Assembly: GCA_003167495.1 (NCBI GenBank)
Contig: PMSX01000342.1
Span: forward strand, 1-46,010
Reading direction: 5' to 3'
Origin: Bryobacterales bacterium
GTDB lineage: Bacteria > Acidobacteriota > Terriglobia > Bryobacterales > Bryobacteraceae
DNA length: 46,010 nt
A program made the position numbers and the translations under genes. The notes beneath the pieces are model-generated. The model ran no database searches. It was not told the origin of the DNA and worked only from the letters and a program-made list of their open reading frames with translations. Shown here one piece after another: positions 42,038 to 46,010 of this stretch; positions within the stretch are counted from its first letter, which is position 1, and each line of letters opens with the position of its first letter.

Positions 42038-42927
42038 TGCGCACTCTCCTGAGTAAGCTCCGTGAAAGCCTCAGCGAGCCCGGCGCGCTGCACCTCAAGA
42101 TCCTGTAGGTCAAGGTCGGCGGCCAGAAGTCGTCTGACAACGTTCTCCGTGTTGCTCGCAGTTATCTGCAAGCCGTTCTGATCGGACGTCACTGTCTGCA
42201 CATCGGGAAACGACGCCACTTGATCGCAGGTCAGCGTGGTACGGCACTTGATGCGCTTGCGTACAACCAGGGCGCGTATTTCACTTACAGTGCCGGTAGC
42301 GATCAAGCGGCCTTTGGCAAGAACGGCCACTCGATCCGCCAGAACCTCTGCCTCTTCGAGATAGTGTGTCGTGAGCACAAGGGAGCAGCCATCCTTAAGC
42401 AGCCTCCGCATACTCGCCCAGACCATCTCGCGGAACTGGATGTCGAGCCCAACGGTCGGCTCATCAAGAAAAAGGAGCTGCGGCCGGCCGACGACAGCGA
42501 GCGCAAATTGCACCTGGCGCTTTTGCCCAGCCGAGAGTTTGCCATAAGGACGCTTGGCCAGCGATGTCGTACCGGTGATCTCGAGCGTTTCTTCCGGAGT
42601 CAGCGGATTCGGGTAGTAGCTGGCCACCATATCAATCTGCTCACGAACTCGAAGCTCGGGGGCGAGAGCGGCCTCCTGCATCATGACGCCAACCCGGCGC
42701 CGCGCATCCACGCGGTTGGGCGACCGTCCAAATAAGTAAGCCGATCCGCTGTCGGGCTGCTGCAACCCCAAAAGCAACGAGATGGCAGTAGTCTTTCCGG
42801 CGCCGTTCGGACCAAGAAGTGCCAGCAGCTCACCGCTTCGCACATCGAGATCGAGTTCGTCGAGCGCCAGGAGACTGCCGAAACGCTTTGTCACACCGGA
42901 AAGCTCCGCAAGGGAATGATTGCTCAT
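42034..42927 (-). CDS. ABC transporter ATP-binding protein (ABC-2 exporter)
   Basis: A 297-residue ATPase from ATG 42927 (MSNHSLAELSGVTKRFG), with GGGA about eight bases upstream. An in-frame TTG 42966 is possible but gives an unlikely N-terminus. Motifs: Walker A GPNGAGKTT, Q-loop VMMQEAAL, signature LSAGQKRQ, Walker B LLFLDEPT and H-loop TTHYLEEAE. The C-terminal 70 residues are the extension seen in NatA/CcmA-type exporters. Together with the ABC-2 permease it forms an exporter, under likely control of the LytTR regulator directly upstream. Confidence 0.92.
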   Translation of the reverse strand: MSNHSLAELSGVTKRFGSLLALDELDLDVRSGELLALLGPNGAGKTTAISLLLGLQQPDSGSAYLFGRSPNRVDARRRVGVMMQEAALAPELRVREQIDMVASYYPNPLTPEETLEITGTTSLAKRPYGKLSAGQKRQVQFALAVVGRPQLLFLDEPTVGLDIQFREMVWASMRRLLKDGCSLVLTTHYLEEAEVLADRVAVLAKGRLIATGTVSEIRALVVRKRIKCRTTLTCDQVASFPDVQTVTSDQNGLQITASNTENVVRRLLAADLDLQDLEVQRAGLAEAFTELTQESAQ

Positions 42928-43020
42928 CTGTAATTCCCATTCTTGGGTGGATACCTCGTTTTGCAAAGCTGATTTTGACCAGGTGGACGAATGGCGGGAC
43001 GAACGGCCGGGTTGCCCTAT

Positions 43021-43788
43021 TCAGAACGGATTCGCGCTCAGAGCTTTCAATTTCTCGCTATACATGCGGCCGGATTGAAGACGAATGCCATTAGCGAGCG
43101 TGATCACGTATTCGCCGTGCGTGACCGGCTGGAGTTCTTTGATGCGTCTGACGTTGACGATCACAGACCGATGGATGCGCAGAAATAATCCTGGATCGAG
43201 CTGTTTCTCGAGCGCGTTCATGGTTACGTGCAGCAGATGCTCAGCGCGGCCGGCGTGAAGCTGTACATAATTCTCGGCCGCCTCAATCCAATCGATGTCG
43301 TCGACATCGACAAACAGAGTCTTGCCGGCAGAACGCACGGCTAGCCGCTTGAGAGAGCGCTGGGGTATTGCAAAGGTTTCCAGCAGCGATAAGATTTGCA
43401 AGTTAGCTTCGTCGGCCAGCCTGGATTTCAACGAGGATTTGGCCCTTGCCAGCGCCTTGGCAAACCTCTCCTCGGTGACCGGCTTCAGCAGGTAGTCGAG
43501 AGCATTCATCTCAAACGCATGAATCGCGTATTTATCGTGAGCGGTGACGAATACGACAGTAGGCATTTGTGCTGCGCCCACTTCCTTCAATACGCCGAAC
43601 CCGTCCATTTCCGGCATTTGGACGTCCAAGAAGACCAGATCGGGTCGGACGCGACGGATGCTTTCTATGGCCTCGTGCCCATTCCTGGCTTCGTGAATAG
43701 CGGAGACATCGGTATCTTGAACGAGCAAGTCACGCAGGCCAGCGCGGGCGAGCGGTTCGTCGTCAACTAGCAGTGTCGTGAACTGCAT
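43021..43788 (-). CDS. LytTR-family response regulator
   Basis: A 255-residue regulator. The receiver domain (about 1-120) has Asp9/10, phosphoacceptor Asp55 (LVFLDVQMPEMDG) and Lys102 (LLKP). The LytTR DNA-binding domain (about 150-250) shows IDWIEAAENYVQLHAG and FLRIHRSVIVNVRRIKEL, its usual signature. LytTR regulators bind paired direct repeats upstream of target genes. Its start overlaps the kinase gene by 26 bp, and the exporter genes follow, so they are its most likely targets. Confidence 0.93.
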   Translation of the reverse strand: MQFTTLLVDDEPLARAGLRDLLVQDTDVSAIHEARNGHEAIESIRRVRPDLVFLDVQMPEMDGFGVLKEVGAAQMPTVVFVTAHDKYAIHAFEMNALDYLLKPVTEERFAKALARAKSSLKSRLADEANLQILSLLETFAIPQRSLKRLAVRSAGKTLFVDVDDIDWIEAAENYVQLHAGRAEHLLHVTMNALEKQLDPGLFLRIHRSVIVNVRRIKELQPVTHGEYVITLANGIRLQSGRMYSEKLKALSANPF

Positions 43789-44932
43789 CTTTCTCCATCC
43801 AGTGCGAATCGGCGGCGGTTTCAGCCGCCCTATAGGGCATGATTATCGTTGCAACCACGCCCCGTTGGCCGCCATTCTCAACAGAGAGGGAGGCTGCATC
43901 TCCGTAGAGCTGGGCCAATCGGGCTCGTGTGTTGGTCAAGCCGATTCCGCGACTTCTCGCCGCGCTCCCAGGTATCAGCCCGGGCCCATCATCTTGAACT
44001 TCCATCTCGAGCGTTGCATTCACTCGCCGCGCGCCGATCCGGATTCTGCCCGCCGATGAACTACCGCCAATGCCATGACGGATTGCGTTTTCGACGATCG
44101 GCTGCAGAACCATATGCGGGACGGAGGCGTCGAAAGCTTCGGGGTCGACGGCGATTTCTACGCTCATCCGGTCCTGAAAGCGCACCTGTTCGATCGAAAG
44201 ATACAGGCGCAGGTATTCCAGTTCGCGGCGCAGCGAAACTTCCGGTGCGTCCACGTCGTCTAAAACGCAACGGAGAAGATCGCTCAACCGGCCAAGTGTC
44301 TGCTCGGCATCGGCAGTTTTTTGCTGGCGGACCAAAACCATGATCGCGTTGAGAGTATTGAAGAGAAAATGCGGCTGCAGCTGCATATTCAGAGCGCTTA
44401 GGTGCGCTCGCGCAAGCTGGCTCTCCAATTGGGCGGAATGGAGTTCGAGCCGTAGTGCTGCCTGTTTGCCTTCGACATATCTGCCATACCAAAGGAACCC
44501 GTACTGAACGGCGAGGATGATCCAATACGTAAGAACCGCCTGGTGAAAACCTATGACAAGCAGAAACGTCAGTGTACTGGCGAAGGTCGACATTAAGGCC
44601 GGAAAGACCCCGGCTTGGTGAAGGATGGCACTCTCTAAAGAAAGTTGGATCATTGCGATCGGCAAGCTCAAGGCGAAGTGAGTGATCGTCCTTCGGACCC
44701 AGCGCTCTCTTTCAAATGGAAGGCGCCGTCCCAGCCAGAGCACGACGGGAGTAAACAGGAACCAGATGTAAACTCCGGTCATCCACGAGACGAGAGAGTA
44801 CCACCAGGGTGTCGGATCTTTTCCAAAGAACCTTTCCACCATTGCCTGGCTGAACATGAAAAGCCCGAGTGCAGTCCAGGCGACAAAGTAAGCTCCGCAT
44901 CGCTGCAGCGTCGATTTTTGCTTAGTTGTCAC
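43763..44932 (-). CDS. LytS/YehU-type sensor histidine kinase
   Basis: A 389-residue kinase. Four membrane helices in the first 150 residues (for example WYSLVSWMTGVYIWFLFTPVVLWLG and LTFLLVIGFHQAVLTYWIILAVQYGF) carry little periplasmic loop, so it may sense within the membrane. Next is a short coil, the His_kinase box with His188 (LQPHFLFNTLN), and a HATPase (VLQPIVENAIRHGIGG, VQDDGPGL, RGIGLTNTRARL). It partners the overlapping LytTR regulator. The layout resembles systems that detect envelope-active compounds through their exporter. Confidence 0.92.
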   Translation of the reverse strand: MTTKQKSTLQRCGAYFVAWTALGLFMFSQAMVERFFGKDPTPWWYSLVSWMTGVYIWFLFTPVVLWLGRRLPFERERWVRRTITHFALSLPIAMIQLSLESAILHQAGVFPALMSTFASTLTFLLVIGFHQAVLTYWIILAVQYGFLWYGRYVEGKQAALRLELHSAQLESQLARAHLSALNMQLQPHFLFNTLNAIMVLVRQQKTADAEQTLGRLSDLLRCVLDDVDAPEVSLRRELEYLRLYLSIEQVRFQDRMSVEIAVDPEAFDASVPHMVLQPIVENAIRHGIGGSSSAGRIRIGARRVNATLEMEVQDDGPGLIPGSAARSRGIGLTNTRARLAQLYGDAASLSVENGGQRGVVATIIMPYRAAETAADSHWMEKDAVHDTAS

Positions 44933-45096
44933 GTTGTGTGCGGCCCAAACCTGTAGCCTATCTTAAACCTGCACGAGCCTTGGACACGTATTTGACGAAC
45001 TGGCCTGTCTGTGTGATGAACCGTCCAATAGACTGCGCGCTGCCGGACTTTCGGAGTTAGTCGCGCGGTGCCCACGGCATCGGCCGCGACTACTTT

Positions 45097-45125
45097 TTGC
45101 AAGCCTCTCACCCCGCTGCGATACG
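45097..45125 (+). promoter_or_regulatory. Possible sigma-70 promoter of the sdh genes
   Basis: TTGCAA (45097-45102) and GATACG (45120-45125) are 17 bp apart, four and three matches to consensus. They lie about 95 bp before the sdhC ATG. Modest support only. Confidence 0.35.
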
Positions 45126-45132
45126 CTAATAC

Positions 45133-45155
45133 TTACTCCACTACAACTGGAGTAA
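45133..45155. promoter_or_regulatory. Dyad upstream of sdhC, possible operator
   Basis: TTACTCCA (45133-45140) and TGGAGTAA (45148-45155) form a perfect 8-bp inverted repeat around seven bases, just downstream of the putative promoter. A second perfect palindrome CGCTCGCGAGCG follows at 45175-45186. Such dyads often bind dimeric repressors; the regulator is unknown. Confidence 0.5.
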
Positions 45156-45220
45156 ATCCGCTAAAAGAGCTGGTCGCTCGCGAGCGGCCCATCCAAAGAT
45201 CAGGTAGGAATAGCGAATTT

Positions 45221-45910
45221 ATGGCAACAACCGTCATCGGCGTCCGCCAAGAACGCCCGGCGCGTTTTCTAGCCTCCACTAATGGCAAAAAGGTCGTAAT
45301 GGCCGTCACGGGCGTCATTCTGTTTGTCTTCGTCATCGGTCACATGCTGGGCAATCTGCAGATTTACGAGGGCCCCGAGAAGATCAATGCATATGGCCGT
45401 TTTCTGAAGAGCATTCCGGAACTGCTGTGGAGTGTGCGCAGCGTCTTGCTGCTGGCTGTGTGCCTTCACATCTGGGCCAGCATCGGCCTCGCGCTCAAGA
45501 ACAACGCCGCGCGCCCGAAAGGTTATTCGCGAAAGAAGAACGTTGCGTCCAGTTACGCTGCGCGCACTATGTATTGGAGTGGCCCCATTCTCTTCTGCTT
45601 CATCGTCTATCACTTGCTGCACTTTACGGTGGGCATCGTGCATCCCGGTTCCGATTTCAAAGAAGGTGACGTTTATCACAATATGGTTTCCAGCTTCAGC
45701 GTCTGGTACGTGTCGGCCTGGTACATTTTTTCCATGATTCTGCTCGGCCTGCACGTCGGGCATGGCGCGTCCAGCTTCGTACAGTCACTCGGTTTCAATC
45801 ATCCGCGCCACACGCCCGTTATCAAGAAAGCAGCGGCTGTGTTTGCGTTTTTGCTGATCGCGGGTTTTATCTCGATCCCCATTAGCGTTCTGGCAGGTCT
45901 GGTCAGGTAA
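45221..45910 (+). CDS. sdhC: Succinate dehydrogenase cytochrome b558 subunit
   Basis: A 229-residue membrane anchor of the b558 type, five helices (for example VVMAVTGVILFVFVIGHMLGNLQIY and GPILFCFIVYHLLHFTVGI), with His residues placed as heme ligands. It carries electrons from the flavoprotein/iron-sulfur subunits to quinone. The family start MATTVIGVRQ... with AGGTAGGA upstream makes ATG 45221 preferable to an in-frame start at 45068. It is followed at once by sdhA, giving the usual C-A-B order of this type. Confidence 0.93.
   Translation: MATTVIGVRQERPARFLASTNGKKVVMAVTGVILFVFVIGHMLGNLQIYEGPEKINAYGRFLKSIPELLWSVRSVLLLAVCLHIWASIGLALKNNAARPKGYSRKKNVASSYAARTMYWSGPILFCFIVYHLLHFTVGIVHPGSDFKEGDVYHNMVSSFSVWYVSAWYIFSMILLGLHVGHGASSFVQSLGFNHPRHTPVIKKAAAVFAFLLIAGFISIPISVLAGLVR

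Positions 45911-46010
<100 letters not shown>

Overview
The window looks like a chromosomal segment of an acidobacterium, probably of the Bryobacter/Solibacter type. This is inferred from gene content, not from a marker gene. The clues are a MacB/FtsX permease of the acidobacterial 'orphan permease' kind, a GWxTD protein, a carboxypeptidase-regulatory-domain outer-membrane protein, paired VWFA proteins, a fused membrane/spermidine-synthase-like protein, a PEP-CTERM remnant, Tat-exported GH127 and GH51 glycosidases, and a b558-type succinate dehydrogenase. I see no rRNA, tRNA, CRISPR array or intact transposase.

Layout. 0-7.4 kb: an unrecognised ORF open to the left edge, an M61 peptidase with a PDZ domain, a zinc-ribbon protein, a Tat-exported NIPSNAP protein, an alpha/beta hydrolase, two tandem VWFA paralogues on the minus strand, and an M50-type membrane protease. 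7.4-9.1 kb: an unknown coiled-coil protein and an MNT nucleotidyltransferase next to a damaged HEPN partner. 8.9-13.3 kb (minus): mvaB-scoA-scoB-GH127, a leucine/ketone-body cassette joined to an arabinofuranosidase-type enzyme, headed by a small basic protein. 13.4-17.8 kb: small unknowns, an isochorismatase-fold hydrolase, then an ABC ATPase overlapping clpC. 18-27 kb: a CarboxypepD outer-membrane protein and a GWxTD protein (minus), diverging from a large PDZ/7TM/GAF/PAS histidine kinase followed by an NtrC-type regulator and an XRE protein.

27.1-28.45 kb is a decayed island: a PEP-CTERM gene remnant, several inverted repeats, and two direct copies of a roughly 145-bp element built from shorter GGGTTcGTT-containing units. 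28.45-37.3 kb: fused membrane/spermidine-synthase protein, OmpA-like plus coiled-coil DUF2934 pair, PhnZ-like HD protein, multicopper oxidase with GH51 arabinofuranosidase, and a SirB1-type protein. 37.3-45 kb: an ABC permease, then a convergent five-gene set on the minus strand (LytS-like kinase, LytTR regulator, ABC ATPase, ABC-2 permease, membrane acyltransferase) that reads as one sensing and export unit. The right edge holds sdhC and the first 33 codons of sdhA.

I did not find a clearly new large system. The least explained signals are the repeat island, the direct repeat that copies the 3' end of the ntrC-type gene around the XRE gene, the VWFA pair with altered metal-site residues, the PhnZ-like enzyme without phosphonate genes, and the ABC ATPase coupled to clpC.
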